A DNA stretch of 64,000 bases, from contig NW_014577144.1 in NCBI RefSeq assembly GCF_000485595.1, positions 473,479-537,478 on the forward strand, read 5' to 3'. The notes beneath the pieces are model-generated. The model ran no database searches and was not told the DNA's origin. It was given only the letters and a program-made list of their open reading frames with translations. Below, piece after piece: positions 50,218 to 61,379 of the stretch. The position numbers and the translations under genes are program-made. Positions within the stretch are counted from its first letter, which is position 1. Every line of letters starts with the position of its first letter. The DNA comes from Priapulus caudatus (Eukaryota > Priapulida > Priapulimorpha > Priapulimorphida > Priapulidae).

Positions 50218-50519
50218 CATCTGTTACATTACTAGTTGGTACTTGATCTTGATATGTTGGAGCTAGTCTAGATGACATGAACCCTTGTGTATTGTATTGT
50301 AGACATGAAGTATTGTGGGACAACATTTCTTCTAGACTAGGACCGATATGTTTGTTGAGAAGCCTCAATATGCGAATTACGACGGGTACCTTAACTTCCT
50401 TCTCGATGCAACCGTCTGTTAGCGCCTCCGAATTGATCTTGTACTCAGGAGGCTTCAGATTCAGGGTTCGAATATGCTTGCGCTCCATACCAGCTTGTAT
50501 CTGCTGCATATTGGCTGTG
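41103..50519 (-). CDS. CCM2: CCM2 / malcavernin (5' partial, one exon apparently missing)
   Basis: CCM2 is an adaptor that links KRIT1 and MEKK3 through a PTB domain and a C-terminal harmonin-homology domain. Minus-strand exons in transcript order are 50390-50519, 47955-48062, 46087-46233, 45536-45665, 45000-45187, 43609-43747, 43182-43302 and 41103-41469 (TGA). All phases agree, giving 442 visible residues against 444 in human. Hallmarks are CIEKEVK, TQEHDAVLSLSSYS, VAIHEVAAACYIREDNDNLL, MAAEELCALIRQCFELVYT, SESELSGAEVIHDYM, GPELRQFAILLRRW, FCQKLFELYGPERKYLL and MRPFIPEKDSPDFENFL. The PTB segment between CIEKEVK and TQEHDAV (YLG..., about 30 residues in vertebrates) is not found. The first coding exon is not found either. 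The exon at 50519 starts in phase 2, so at least one exon lies upstream. Confidence 0.92.
42198..42220. repeat. Interstitial (TTAGGG)n in the last CCM2 intron
   Basis: Nearly four perfect TTAGGG units are present on the plus strand. The flanking sequence shows no obvious element ends. Confidence 0.8.
44020..45010 (-). repeat. CCM2: 24-bp minisatellite carrying the CCM2 exon-5 splice donor
   Basis: Read on the minus strand, the unit is CATGAAGCAGGTAGGTGCAG followed by CTGT (24 bp). The first unit overlaps the end of exon 45000-45187. There AAGCAG/GTAGGT is the real donor, and splicing to 43747 preserves the family spacing of the protein. Eleven perfect-length units lie at 44743-45009. The rest (44020-44740) is the same array with scattered indels. 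Every unit repeats the donor, and the frame stays open (MKQVGAAV per unit). Confidence 0.93.
46404..46889. mobile_element. MITE with CAGTGTTCGAAATAAGGG ends, 5-bp duplication
   Basis: The perfect 18-base terminal inverted repeats CAGTGTTCGAAATAAGGG / CCCTTATTTCGAACACTG enclose 486 bases. ACCGT flanks both ends (46399-46403 and 46890-46894). Inside, TTGCTTGTCC and GGACAAG motifs form sub-terminal inverted repeats. It lies in a CCM2 intron and has no coding capacity. Confidence 0.92.
47396..47954 (-). other. CCM2 intron stretch without recognisable features
   Basis: AT-rich unique sequence runs between the MITE at 46404-46889 and the exon ending at 47955. I see no repeat, RNA gene or exon in it. 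Confidence 0.4.
48063..48395 (-). repeat. 48-bp minisatellite next to a CCM2 splice acceptor
   Basis: About seven units (GCATGCAACGATCGCACGAG then ATGCAATGTTACGTCACAGC then GACGCTCA on the plus strand) abut the start of exon 47955-48062. On the minus strand the array stays open (16 residues per unit, LVRSLHAERRCDVT). I treat it as intronic because gatcgttgcag at its end is a usable acceptor. The polypyrimidine tract there is weak, so a coding role is not excluded. The array ends in an n at 48396. Confidence 0.8.
48542..49133. mobile_element. Foldback element, nearly whole length inverted
   Basis: The left arm (TAACTCAACCAACTTGAG, ATTGTGTACACAGTACAT-type text, GCAATCCGGA) is mirrored by the right arm (TCCGGATTGC, ATGTACTGTGTACAATTATG, CTTCAAGTTGGTTGAGTTA). 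The mirror continues inward through TGTGGCTCGCTGGAGATT-type text towards a centre near 48840. Arms of about 290 bases meet with little loop. It lies in CCM2 intron 1. Confidence 0.75.
49412..50102 (-). mobile_element. Dispersed element, minus-strand copy
   Basis: This is the inverted copy of the element at 34356-34888. It shares GACCCTCAAGAGGAGGGT, the CTTAACTTAAGG block and the GGGGGTAATCCGAAA and GGGGGTCACAGGTCA blocks (as complements). It ends in GCTAAAAA with a hairpin (CATCTGA 50069-50075 with TCAGATG 50082-50088). It is about 150 bases longer owing to a G-rich insertion near 49790-49870. Confidence 0.75.
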
Positions 50520-53500
50520 CTGTAGGGAGGAATCACAGAAACTGTTTACATCTAGACTCATATACGGGTACATGTATTATTGTAGAAATTTTGTGAGAGC
50601 TCCAGGTTTCCAGTCAGAAATAGGATTCACGGAAGGGGTTTAGTGACTGCCTACGGCTTAGCGGATGGGGGTTAGTTGGGGGACGGGAAATACATCCCAC
50701 AAAGTCAAAGGTTGTTTATAGTGAAAATATATGGATACAGTTCCACATATCCTGACTACATACATTTTTTGAAGTTTGAAGTACTTCTACTGCAACTGAG
50801 CCCAAAGTTTTGCCAAGCAGTGATACACAGCCTACAGTAAACAGGCTACAGAAAAAACGGGGTTTGCAGGGGTGTATCTCACTCACTGCTGCTAGACTAT
50901 ATTCTCTGGATACACCCTACTACTAGTCTAACATAATACTAATAGTCATAATTGTTTAGAAATCTATTGATAGCATTTCCAGCTTTCACTGTTGTCACGT
51001 GTGGAGCACAAGAAGCCATGTTGTTGTTGTTGTTGTTCCTACGCCCTTCTACATGGCAGTTGGTCTTTGGGGCATATATATGGTATCACTTTGTGCTTCT
51101 TCTCTAAGTATTACGACACTTTGTGTTATGATTTCAATATATGTATTACATGCGTCTAAACAGAGGAATTGCTCCGACTTGTGATTGGAGAATAAAACAT
51201 ATAATTCGTGACGTTTCGTTTCATGTTGCATTTTAGCCTTACGACTCGAGTATGAGCCGATACGCCGTGCATATTTGCTAATTAATTAAACTAATCGCGC
51301 TTCAATAAACTCAAGACTCACAGGGATCATATTCATAGCTAAGACATGTTGTCTTAAGGGTCTCCAACCCTGTTGAACTCCAAATGCGGAATGAAATTGG
51401 ATGGATGGGGGCGGCGAAATTACCTTGGCTGCCGCGTAGGCAGCGCCCGCGTGCCACTTGGCATGCCAGTGCTGAGGGGGGTCTGCGGGGCATGCCCCCG
51501 CAGAAAATTGTGTGAAATATATTAAGCCATTTCCTGGCAATCTAAGCGGCATACTGTGGGCCATATTCTGCTATAGTCTGATGACAACTATCTCAACCCT
51601 AGACTCAACGCCTACAAGTTAGGATCAAAACACTTTCATCGATTTTTTCAGAGACGCGTACACAGAGGTGACTATAGTAATAATACATGTATTAAAACAG
51701 CAGGTAAGAATTGCAATTTCTCAACGTCACTTCATTGCAAACAGTGTTTTTGTATGTTTCTGCAACGCATATTTATTTGGCTATTTGTGAGTCTGGAAAC
51801 ATTTTTCATTGAAGATTCATTTGCATGGTCTGCGCCCTCAAAAGGCACATTGTGTTCAAGTTTAAATAATCCGCTAAATCTCACCTTCTGCAGTCCAGAC
51901 AGACATTCTCTATGCTGCCCTGCCAAGAAGACATTGATATATTTGGTGTAGAATTCCACTGCACCCGCATAGCACTTAATGCTGATTGAAGAGACTATAT
52001 GCCTCCTGCAGTCCACTCACTTCACTCCGTGCCCCACTTGAACGTCTGTCTTGCGATACCATGGCAATAGCCATGATTAACACTGGTTTTGACTTCACAA
52101 GTACAGGCAATATCTGTGTATATATCGTTCCTGAATGTTCTGTAGAAAGTCGGGTTTTTGAATATGCAAGGGCCAATTGCAAGCGCCATTCTCTGCCGCT
52201 CTTACGTGTTAATCTCATTAGGCAGACAAACTACGTGACACCTTGCAGACCAGCGCCTGTGTGGGACTATAGGCTCGTTCCATTGTACCGCTAGACATGC
52301 CGATCCATAATGGCATAGACAGAAAACACATTATAACACTGAGCGATGGTGAGGGGGTGGGGCGTGCAAAACTTAAGGTAATGGCAGAGCTGTCATTTCC
52401 AAGAAACGACTTCGCGCAGTGACGGCTATTAATAACTTGCTTGCATGCAATACTGCACAACGCGCGTGGGGCCAGTGCCAGGCACCGCGCGCACGGTCGC
52501 TGAAAAAAAAACAATGTGTCCAAGCCCGAACCAGATCGCGAAAGCAATCAGTGCAAAATTTATTACAGTGCAGACTGAAATGTGGAATAATAAACCTTGG
52601 CCGCTGCGGAATGCGCGAAATTAAGCTAGAAATCGTAATGATATATGCGCGCAGAATGTCGGAAATGGTTACCGCAGGACCCTGTGCTATAATTTGCTAG
52701 AATTTATAGTAATGGTAACTTAAATCTTATCGCCGCATAATGATGGTTAGTACACTTTCACTACCGGTCATCTAGCGTATGCACGGCGGGTATGCAAAAT
52801 GAAAAAGCGAGAACGTTCACGAATATCATTTTTAATCGCTCCAAGTTAGCAGAGTGGATTGAGTAGCTCTAGGACTATTAGGCCGCGTACATTGGCCGCA
52901 GTCACCTGCCCTCAAACGCGCAGGTATGGCGTTGCCGCAGCCGCCTGCCGGCAACTGGACGTGGGTCTACTCAAGAAACGGTGCTTTGCTAGGGTTAGGA
53001 GACTAATATGACTATTATGGTTATGAAGTATATTGTGTTATACTGACGAATATGTGTAATAGTTGTCACTGTTGTTCACATTGTGGTGGGTATATACTTA
53101 AGTCTAATACATTATGTTTGTGTTATGATGTGTAGCCGTAGGGACTAAGAATGTGTACTGTTATTCATGGACCGTCAGTCAGCACAGCTGGTCGGGTTAG
53201 TACGCGGGCTATAGCCTACCTAAAGGCTAACAGTCTGGCTACGTTTATAACCTATCATACACCTGCTCTATTGATTAACATAAGTTATGTGCTAATAAAG
53301 AATAAAGACTGATGCTGAATCTGTACAAATTCTAAAGCAAAGTGGTAATGAGGAGGCGGCCATCTTGTATCCATCTATCTAGCATAGGATCCATATCTTT
53401 GACTTTGGCGGCACTTAATAATTTATGAAGAGACGAGGAACCTGTCTAAACACCACTGTCAGGTGACCTAAAACCTGTTTGATTCCGGGCCCGTTACCTA

Positions 53501-56189
53501 TCATAACTTGTTGAACTGTTTTCGTCCGGTCGTAGAAGACCAGCCGCGCTCTACCGGTCATAGGTTTTTTGATTTATTTATTTCGATAATTAACAAGATA
53601 CATTACATCGATAACAGCATAAATAAAAAAATGCATGCTTAGAAATTATCGGAGGATGAAAACACAAAAAGCGTGGCTAAACACACTTAGTTTCCATTGT
53701 GGTCCAACATAACATGTAAATACAGGGGCGGCGCAGGGGTATTTTCTTAGGGGGCAAACCAGCGGGGCGTTACAGAAGCACGCGAAGGGGGGGGTCTGGG
53801 GGCTCTCCCCAGAAATTTTTTGAATTAGGACCCCGCTTAGATGCGTTTTCTGCGCGAGCAGGCGGGGGGGTTCGGACCCCCCTGTACACGCCCGCCATGC
53901 GCGAACTTGTAGACTCTGATACCGCTGTGCGCATTGCACTGACGGGGGCGTCCAGGGGGTAGATTCATAATTCATCAAGCTGCGTACGCAAAATATTTGT
54001 GTAAATCTTGTGTACGCAATCGACGTTGCTTAGTTGCGATTCATCAACACACCTATTTAGTAAATTGTTCGTACGATTTCGCGTACGACAATGCGAGGCC
54101 GTTTTAGGTGCGATTCATCAGGCTAAAATTTACGTACCTTTGCGTAAATTTACACGAGCTGACGAGGTTGCCGTAAATTACTCGAATTTCCGCAGGTGTT
54201 TCCAGCATACCGCAGCAGCATTATTTTATTGAGAAAACATTATAAATTACTACTAAACTAAAAATAAATAAATAATTACCATACTACACAGACAGGCGGA
54301 GCCTTTGACGCTTTTTGTCATAGCTTGGCATGTTTTCGTATATAAAGACAGAGATTCTGTAGTTAGCTCGTACGAGCACACGATCGTCGCACTTGTACGT
54401 GCACACGACCACGCACTTGTACGTGCACATCAAGCCGTACGTGTACGTACACACGCACGCACGCACAGCCGGTGTACGGATACCAAGCACGCACGTGTAC
54501 GTCACGAACGCACGCACTGTACGTGCACACGAAAGTCGCGCCACACACGCGGCACGCCACGGTACCGTGTCGCGCTTTCATACGATGTTGAACACAATCA
54601 TAAAAACGAAAATGAGGACAACTATCACATTCCCCCAGCACGTCCGTAGACAGCTAGAGGTCATAATGTTTACATACAAGAGGCGTCCGTTTGCGGGGTT
54701 CCTATGGTATGGTCGCACAGTGTGATTGGTTATGCCTAGTCACGCCCCTCCAACAGCATGCAGCTTACGATGCGCGCCGCGCGCGTGCGCATACACACAC
54801 TAACTAAAACAGACAGAGGGCACTCACGGAAGAGAGCATACCTCCGCCAGCGACATACGCCAATACGCCATACGACTCACGAACACAGCGAATAACCCAC
54901 GATATACGCCAGCGTACATGTATGCTCGATCGCCGCTCAGTCAGCAGGCAGCGGCTGTGGCTGTCACAGGCTCGCTCGCTGACGCGCTCAATATCGATCG
55001 CGTCACACACACACCGCACGCCACGCACGCACGCTACGCACGCACGCACGCACACACACACACACACACACACGCTAACGTGTATACACGAACGCACAGA
55101 CCCGATCACATAACCTCCCCCTCCACTCCGTGGCGGAGGTAAAAATAAGATAGCATGTAAGAGTATTATTAGAGGTCAGTCTGAACGTTGTATTATAATT
55201 ATAAGTTGTTAACACCCTCAAGTGTGCCTACCTTTCCGCCGGGAAACAGCATCATCGACAAATGATGGTCCCAACTTGGGACTCCCAAGGAAATAACACT
55301 TTGACATCGATTATCAAATTAAGCACAGGTTTTATATGGATTTGAATTTCGACACTTAATTTTCGATTTTTCGATGAAAGTGTCCAGCTTGTAGGCTACA
55401 TCACTCATTTTGGGCGATCCCCCTATTATTTGCAAGAATCTTCTTCTTCTTTACCTTTTTGCAAATGATGGGGGGGGGGGTGTGACCCCCCACCCCACCC
55501 ATCATTTGCAAAACATTTGCAAGATGTTTCTTTTTCCTCTTCTTCTTCTTTTCCTTTCTTCCTTCCTTCCTTTCCTTTATTTTTTCTTTCTTTTTCTTTT
55601 TTCTTTTCTTTTCTTTTTCTCTTCTTCTTCCTTTTTCTTGCAAATGATAGGGGGGGCGACGCCCCCCCCTGTCCCCCTGTGGCGCCGCCCCTGATACTAA
55701 TAAACTATAGCAAATATATACCCACGATCCACCCAACATTTCTGAGTGATACAGTGATAACAGTACAAAACATTGACATACAGCATAAAGAAAAAATATT
55801 TAAAAAAAACTTCAGCATATTATGTACGTACAAGTAAAGTGATTAAGGTAAGTGTTGAGCAGTTAAATATAAAAAAAATATATATAAAAATTGAAGCTTT
55901 CTGAGTGAAACAATACAAAACAGTGCTATATACCATGAAAAAAAAAATAAACGATATGTTGTGCCCAAACTTATGGGCGTAATGTGCGTGCATGCGCGCG
56001 CGTGTATGTGCGTGTGTGCGTATTTTATTCTGCTGTTCTTGTGCGTTCAAAGTGAGGCCGGGCGGGCCGACAACACGTGTGCTTGTTAAAATCCCATCTA
56101 TAATGTTTACTTTGCTCGCAGCATCACGCCCTGTGTTCCCCGCTATGCCTATACAAATGTACAGGAAGATGGTGCTCATCGGTCACCGT
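50520..56189. other. Repeat-rich stretch upstream of visible CCM2 exons
   Basis: I recognise no exon here, though the CCM2 start should lie here or further right. Visible pieces are a G-rich element at about 51400-51530 and a relative at 53726-53900 starting CAGGGGCGGCGC. Others are repeated GCGATTCATCA motifs at 53960-54125, ACGTGCAC/ACGCACGCAC simple repeats at 54370-54550 and 55010-55075, and an element bounded by CCTCCGCCA and TGGCGGAGG (54841-55138). CT-rich and G-run sequence at 55420-55690 ends GGCGCCGCCCCTG. Confidence 0.45.
54841..55138. mobile_element. MITE with CCTCCGCCA / TGGCGGAGG ends
   Basis: About 298 bases are bounded by short inverted repeats CCTCCGCCA (54841) and TGGCGGAGG (ending about 55138). 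The inside is CAC/GCA-rich simple sequence. Related ends occur at 57846 and, more divergent, at 62080. Confidence 0.5.
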
Positions 56190-57895
56190 TAATTGACTGC
56201 CAAGATGCACAAAAATCTGCCAGAATTATTAGAGATCGACTGGAAAAATTGTTAGAAGACTCAAATATTTTGGGGGAGTTCCAGAATGGATTCAGGAGGG
56301 ATCGGCGCACGGGGTATAATATATTTATAATAACCCAATGCATTCAGCAGGCAAAACATTTAAGAAAACAACCATTAAATACATTGCATTCTTGGACTTT
56401 AAAAAAACTTGACTGGGTGGATAGGAATAAATTACTAAGGGAACTAAGAAGAATAGGTTTGGGTAATGGGTTCGTTAAGCTAGTGGAGTCTATGCATGTA
56501 CACTCAAGAACAATGAATCAAAGATAAGTTTGGGACTGTTTGAATCGGATTGGATAGCATCTAATAATCTAATGTATGTCTGAAGCAGGGTTGCCTTTTA
56601 TCACCAATCCTGTTCGCATTGTTTATCAATGAATTGTCTACTAGGCTCGTAACAAATGCAAATAGATTATGCATTGGAGGAAATAGCTTTCCTGGAATGT
56701 TATACGCGGATGATGTGGTTCTGCTAGCAGAGAATAGGAGTAAAATGCAAAGTATGTTGAGCATTGCCGCAGACTTTGCAGAAAATTTTGGAGAAAAGAA
56801 ATCCCAAATCATGATTCTCAATAAGCCGATATAGCAACAGGGTGTCTGGAAACTGCATGGGGGCAATGAATTTGCAGCAAGTATCTGAATACACTTACCT
56901 GGGGGTAAAGCTTAGTGACAATATCGAAAACTGCTTACAACAGCATGAGGATGATATACGGAAAAAAAGCAAGGAAATACAGGGGAGCAATAGCTTCAAA
57001 GGCATTCTATAGTTTCAATAGATATTGGGTGGGTAGGGAGCTTTGGAAAGCAGTTGCAGTGCCTGCTCTGACGTATACAAATGAAGCCCTAGTATTTAAA
57101 GTTAAAAAAGGAGGAACGTCCACGCTCCAGGCACTAGACAGGACGCAAAACCAGCTGGGAAGGGAGTTACTAGGGGCACCCACTTATGTGGGACTAGAGA
57201 GTATTAAAGGGGAGATAGGATGGTCAACTTTTGAAGATAGAGAGGCAAAAAGTAAAATTAAATATTGGGGCAAGATAAAATATATGAATAATGAACGGAA
57301 ATGAAACAGATAGCGGAAGCAATGGAATTGGGCGAATTCAGATCAGACTGGAGGAGAACTAGGTTCCTCACAACAGTTTGAATCGGATAGGAGTCTAGAC
57401 GAAGAGTTAACGGGGGTATTAAAGAATGGAATGTTAGAGTGGAAAGAGCAATTAAACAGAGTGGTACTACCGTCTGGAAAAAAGGGATAGATAACAAGAG
57501 TTCGCTAGGATTGTATAAAGAAAAAAAGATGCCTGGTAAAGAGTCCTTTTATGATAATAGTCTTGGGAGTAGCCTGCTCTTTCAATGCAGGGCGGGGTGC
57601 TTGCCATTGAATAAACGAACTAGACACTGGGGAGGCGAAGATAAATGTTTAATTTGTGGGAGAGGAGAGTTGAAGACCCTGGAGCACTTTTTACTGGAAT
57701 GTCCTGGATATGAAAACCATAGAAAAAGTTTATTTAATATGATTAAACGTAGAACAGGTTTGGAGACAACAGAAACCTCACATGACATGCAGGAAGAGCT
57801 CTTGAAAACTCTCCTGGGTTTTAGGGTTGGCAGCAGCCTTATTACCTCCGCCAGGGGCTTGGCGGAGGTTATGTTTTCACCGGCGTGTGTTTGAG
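56190..57895 (+). pseudogene. Broken non-LTR retrotransposon (LINE) reverse transcriptase
   Basis: Fragments in order are LINCQDAQKSARIIRDRLEK and EFQNGFRRDRRTGYN (fingers), AFLDFKK broken before the DWVDRNKLLREL block (motif A region), QGCLLSPILFALFINEL (motif B), MLYADDVVLLAEN (catalytic YADD, about 56701-56739) and YLGVKLSDN. The thumb-like PALTYTNEAL and a terminal Cys-His cluster (CLICGRGELKTLEHFLLECP, about 57649-57708) follow. At least four frame breaks or stops separate them, so it is dead. No ORF1 or endonuclease is visible, so it is 5'-truncated. The clade cannot be fixed by eye. Confidence 0.88.
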
Positions 57896-58330
57896 TCACT
57901 GATCTCTATATAATAATATCTTATAATCAATAATCAATAATCATAATTATAATATAATATAATCACAATAATATGATATTATTATAGAGATCAGTGGTCT
58001 CCTGGTGGTTTGAGTGTTGGTTTGTTGGTTTGTGCACGCTCGCTGATTGGCTGATTGGCCCGCCACCGCCGCCGCCGCCGCGCCGGAACCGCCTGTATCA
58101 TACAGGTTAAGCCTTAACTGAAAAAGTTATGGACGGATTGTCATAAAATTTTTAGGATACGTCAGAAATGGGCTAACTTAGAATTCATGACATTTTGGTG
58201 GTGATCCGGATCCAATTCATTAATTCATTAATTATTTAATTAATAAAATTTTCAGGATAGGTCAGAAATGGGGTAACTTAGAATTGATTACATTTTGGTG
58301 GTGATCCGGATCCAATTAATGTTCAGCTTA
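57846..58330. mobile_element. MITE starting CCTCCGCCAGGGGCTTGGCGGAGG
   Basis: It begins with a hairpin (CCTCCGCCA..TGGCGGAGG, 57846-57868) and GTTATGTTTTCACCGGCG. It then holds AAAAGTTATGGACGGATT and two copies of GGTGGTGATCCGGATCCAAT (about 58200 and 58300). It interrupts or abuts the 3' end of the dead LINE. Inside, 57900-57990 holds an AT-rich inverted segment (CTGATCTCTATAATAATAT-type). Confidence 0.6.
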
Positions 58331-58389
58331 CTAAACAGTACCTGGAGATACTTTGGGGAGCTAGATCAGCTGCACTCACAAACCTATAA

Positions 58390-58700
58390 AATTAAATCCT
58401 TCCCGCGACTTCATACGCATAGCGCATGGTTACATGGCGCATAGGGTGGTGCCTATCTCCGTTTCAGTAACCCTGAGGCCCCGCAGCTGCTTTCACAGTA
58501 AATGCTACAGTAGGGGGTTAGTCCACTAGCTGGTAGCACTGCAAGTTAACTTGCCACACTCTACCTCTATTTTCTGAATGCTAAGCAGAGAAGCCGTGTG
58601 TACCATTTTTCAAGTCTTTGGTATGACCCGGCCAGGAGTTGAACCCCTGACCTTCCACATACGAGGCGAGTACTCAACCATTGAGCCATCGCAGTGGTGG
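58390..58700 (-). mobile_element. tRNA-derived SINE with 13-bp target duplication
   Basis: On the minus strand it starts near 58700 with a tRNA-like head: GATGGCTCAATGGTTGAGTA (A-box region) and GGTTCAACTCC (B box, 58635-58645). A non-tRNA body with CTAGTGGACTAACCCCCTAC and AGCTGCGGGGCCTCAGGGTT follows, then an AT-rich tail. The 13 bases CACAAACCTATAA occur on both sides (58377-58389 and 58701-58713). This shows a retrotransposed insertion. It is not a functional tRNA gene. Confidence 0.9.
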
Positions 58701-58713
58701 CACAAACCTATAA

Positions 58714-60116
58714 GGGGACACGGAATGAATTTTCTATTATCTTTTTTTAATTATTTGCAGGGAAATACCAATCTAAAGGTTCCCAGTCATACATACATAC
58801 ATACAAAAGACGTCATCGACGACAACTACGACCGGGTGATTGCTGGAAATGGTACTAATATCCCGTCCGCAGTAGGGATCGTGTGGTGGGTTCCCTAATC
58901 GCTAATAAATACAGCTCTCCCCCACAAAGATTACACAACACAAAGGCAAGTCAAAAGCACGGCCCGGGGTCGCTCACCAACACACCTCCTCACCAAGCAA
59001 CTATAGACGCAAGGGTCAGGGGTGTGCAATGTGTGAAAACCCCACATGTAATGAACGATGGGCGAGGGATGAGATATATCTAAATTCCTTTTTGCGGTTA
59101 GCAAGGTTCACATGTTTTATTTTTAAATATCATTGAACAATTACATCTATGTTAGTCATGCGCATATTACAGGAACAAGCTGGCACATATATCCTAATAT
59201 AAAATTAACATTAACACATAAATAAATAAGGGGGAGTTAGTGCTTATAAATTTACTTGAGCATAAAAATCCATGTTACCATAACGTGCATTCATATGGTG
59301 CTAATATATTATGTATTTTGGGCATGCTAGCAGTGTTTTAGCCCCTATTTTAAAATTAAACTTTAATTTTTTTATTGAAATACTATTTAACTGCAGTAAA
59401 ACAGGACCACTAGAATGACAGTTAGTATGTGCGCAGATTGAAGTTACTTAACTACCATGCATGAACACGTACATGAGCGGTGCATCATTAAAGCTACAAT
59501 GTCAGCAAATCAATGCTATGAAATGGACTTGCCTATACTCAGTGCAATCACAATTCTTTGATCGGTATATGCCAGCTAATTAAACAAATAGCAGTAATAA
59601 TAATAATAATACATCTAATGTTAACATGGAAATCTTTGCTTGAAATTCGATAACCAAATGATCACAACAACCATCTATAACGATTGAGAGCCATTTACAG
59701 CAGAAGGGGCACACTCTTGATCCTGAACATGTGCAGTCCTTCACAACTCATATGAATGAACAAATCGTCAAGAGAGATATCAGTGTCAGAATAGTTAGCT
59801 AGTACTCTTCATCCCAGATGGCATACTAGGTTAGAGTGTCCGGATGGTTTGTGGATATTGCCTTAATGTTTGTGCAATAATGTAGATTATGGATGATAAA
59901 CCTCTTCTGGATAGAAGAAACAAATGAGGATTATGAGAATCAGACAAATACACATAGGCAGGTGATCAACACTGCCAGCTACGATACAAAGTCACTGGAA
60001 CCATCCTCGGACAGACATCAAGTATTGTTCAGCGCCCTCTATTAAAAGCTTTTTTGCCGTGTAATAATCGATGGGAAGTCAGCGTGTTACAGGTCACAAA
60101 TCTCTGCAAACGGATG
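58714..60116. other. Interval downstream of the zinc-finger gene
   Basis: No gene or repeat of known type is recognised. It is AT-rich unique sequence that probably includes the 3' UTR of the minus-strand zinc-finger gene. Candidate AATAAA signals on the minus strand lie near 59115 and 59220. Confidence 0.4.
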
Positions 60117-61379
60117 TCACAGATCCACCTCATCTTTACAGTCAGCCTGACCGTATAACTTCTTCCCTCTTGTTCCGCCCGTCTTCTCTGCCTGCTGCTC
60201 GGCAAATCGAGCCAAGTGCTTCTTGGTCGATTTGTGAGCTGTCAATCTCCTGGGTATCCGGTAGTATGTCTCACACGTGTCGCACACGTGCAAAGAGTGC
60301 GCCTTCGAGTGTCTGTGGTGCCACAGCTGCGACTTGGTCGAATAACTCTTAGCACACGGGACACACAAGATATGCAGCTCTGCCGTCGCGCCGCAGTGCG
60401 TCCGGCGCGACGCGCGACTGTGGGCCGCCGCCCGGTGCAGTTTCAGCAGACGCTCGCTGCTAAACACGGCGTTGCACTGCCTGCACTCTACCTTCCTCCG
60501 CTTCGTCTCCCGATGACTAGCCGGCGCGCAGCCGTCGCTTTCGCTCGCTCGAGTACGGTCCTCGTCATCGGCCGCCAAGCTGCCTGCGTCGGACGGACGT
60601 CGCACGTCAAGGCCGGACGATTCCGCTCGGAGCGAGCCCGCCGTCGTCGCCGGCGCAGCAGCGTTAGTTACTCGCTCACAGTCCCGCTTTATCGGCTGGC
60701 CGACGTCATCGCACTTCCAATCCGTTTTCACGGGCGTCGTGGCAACTGCCAGGGCTGCCGCGTTCGCGACTCGCGCGCGCGTCCGCACTGCCGTGTCAGC
60801 GCGCTTCCGCGGTTGCCGCGACGACTCGCCGCTCCCGTCAACCAGCATCTTCAGCGAGGGAGCGTGCTTTCGCTGTCGCCGTCTTCGCGTACGAGTCGAG
60901 CACGCTTCCTCTCCGGGAGGGGAGCCATCCCGGCCGGAGCCCGCGCCGTTGTCAACGTGCGGCGATGTCACCGCGCCGAGCCGCGGTTGGTTGGCTAGGC
61001 TCCGCAGCCAGTTCATGACGAGCCGTTCATCATTGTCGCTAGTCTCGCAGCCACGCGCCTCCGGCGAGGCATCATCGCTTCCAGGGAGCGGCACGCGCCA
61101 ATCCACTTCTGCGTACCCATCCGCAGCGGGCTCCTGCTTCACCTGCACTGGCGGAGAATGCTTGGCGGGATGTGCGGGCACGTTCAGCTGTTGTTCGTTG
61201 ACGCACGAGTTGTGGCCTTCGCAGATGAGCATCTTGCAGTGAGCGGTCTGCGCGTGAAAACTGAAGTCGTTCACTGTGAAGAAGCACTCCCAGCAGGCCG
61301 TACATCGGTAGTAGACCGACGAATTACCGATAGCATCCGGTGCTGCCATCGCTACGGGAAGGTAGGTCGTCGTTGCCAT
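60117..61379 (-). CDS. C2H2 zinc-finger protein, single exon
   Basis: This is an uninterrupted 420-codon frame from ATG at 61379 to a stop at 60117. It has high GC and CpG compared with its surroundings. There are four C2H2-type fingers: C26-C29-H42-H47, C299-C302-H315-H320, C339-C342-H355-H361 and C366-C369-H382-H388. The first is separated from the other three by about 250 residues of low-complexity Ala/Arg/Ser/Asp-rich sequence with basic clusters (TRTRRRRQRK, ETKRRKVE). The motif VKQEP at 80-84 fits a SUMO-acceptor consensus. Lack of TGEKP linkers argues against a KRAB-type array. It is probably a nuclear DNA- or RNA-binding factor. I cannot name an orthologue. An additional 5' exon is possible, but the ATG start with a full first finger looks complete. 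Confidence 0.85.
   Translation of the reverse strand: MATTTYLPVAMAAPDAIGNSSVYYRCTACWECFFTVNDFSFHAQTAHCKMLICEGHNSCVNEQQLNVPAHPAKHSPPVQVKQEPAADGYAEVDWRVPLPGSDDASPEARGCETSDNDERLVMNWLRSLANQPRLGAVTSPHVDNGAGSGRDGSPPGEEACSTRTRRRRQRKHAPSLKMLVDGSGESSRQPRKRADTAVRTRARVANAAALAVATTPVKTDWKCDDVGQPIKRDCERVTNAAAPATTAGSLRAESSGLDVRRPSDAGSLAADDEDRTRASESDGCAPASHRETKRRKVECRQCNAVFSSERLLKLHRAAAHSRASRRTHCGATAELHILCVPCAKSYSTKSQLWHHRHSKAHSLHVCDTCETYYRIPRRLTAHKSTKKHLARFAEQQAEKTGGTRGKKLYGQADCKDEVDL

Noticed and set aside
50141-50389. Continuation of the CCM2 frame past CIEKEVK (VPVVIRILRLL...)
   Set aside because: The text after the GT donor does not resemble the PTB fold, and a standard donor (AAG/gtaccc) sits at the border.
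53726-55693. A single 2-kb transposon bounded by CAGGGGCGGCGC and GGCGCCGCCCCTG
   Set aside because: The ends are inverted relatives, but the flanking bases do not match and the interior looks like several unrelated repeats.
56249-57894. An active LINE or a host reverse-transcriptase gene
   Set aside because: The frame is broken several times, including next to the first catalytic Asp, and the 5' part with the endonuclease is missing.
58565-58710. A functional tRNA gene
   Set aside because: A and B boxes are present, but the cloverleaf is incomplete, and target duplications and a SINE body show it is a SINE head.
60216-61242. Long plus-strand frames of 260 and 167 codons
   Set aside because: They are antisense to the GC-rich zinc-finger gene. 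They have no domain and show Arg/Ala/Ser-rich shadow composition.
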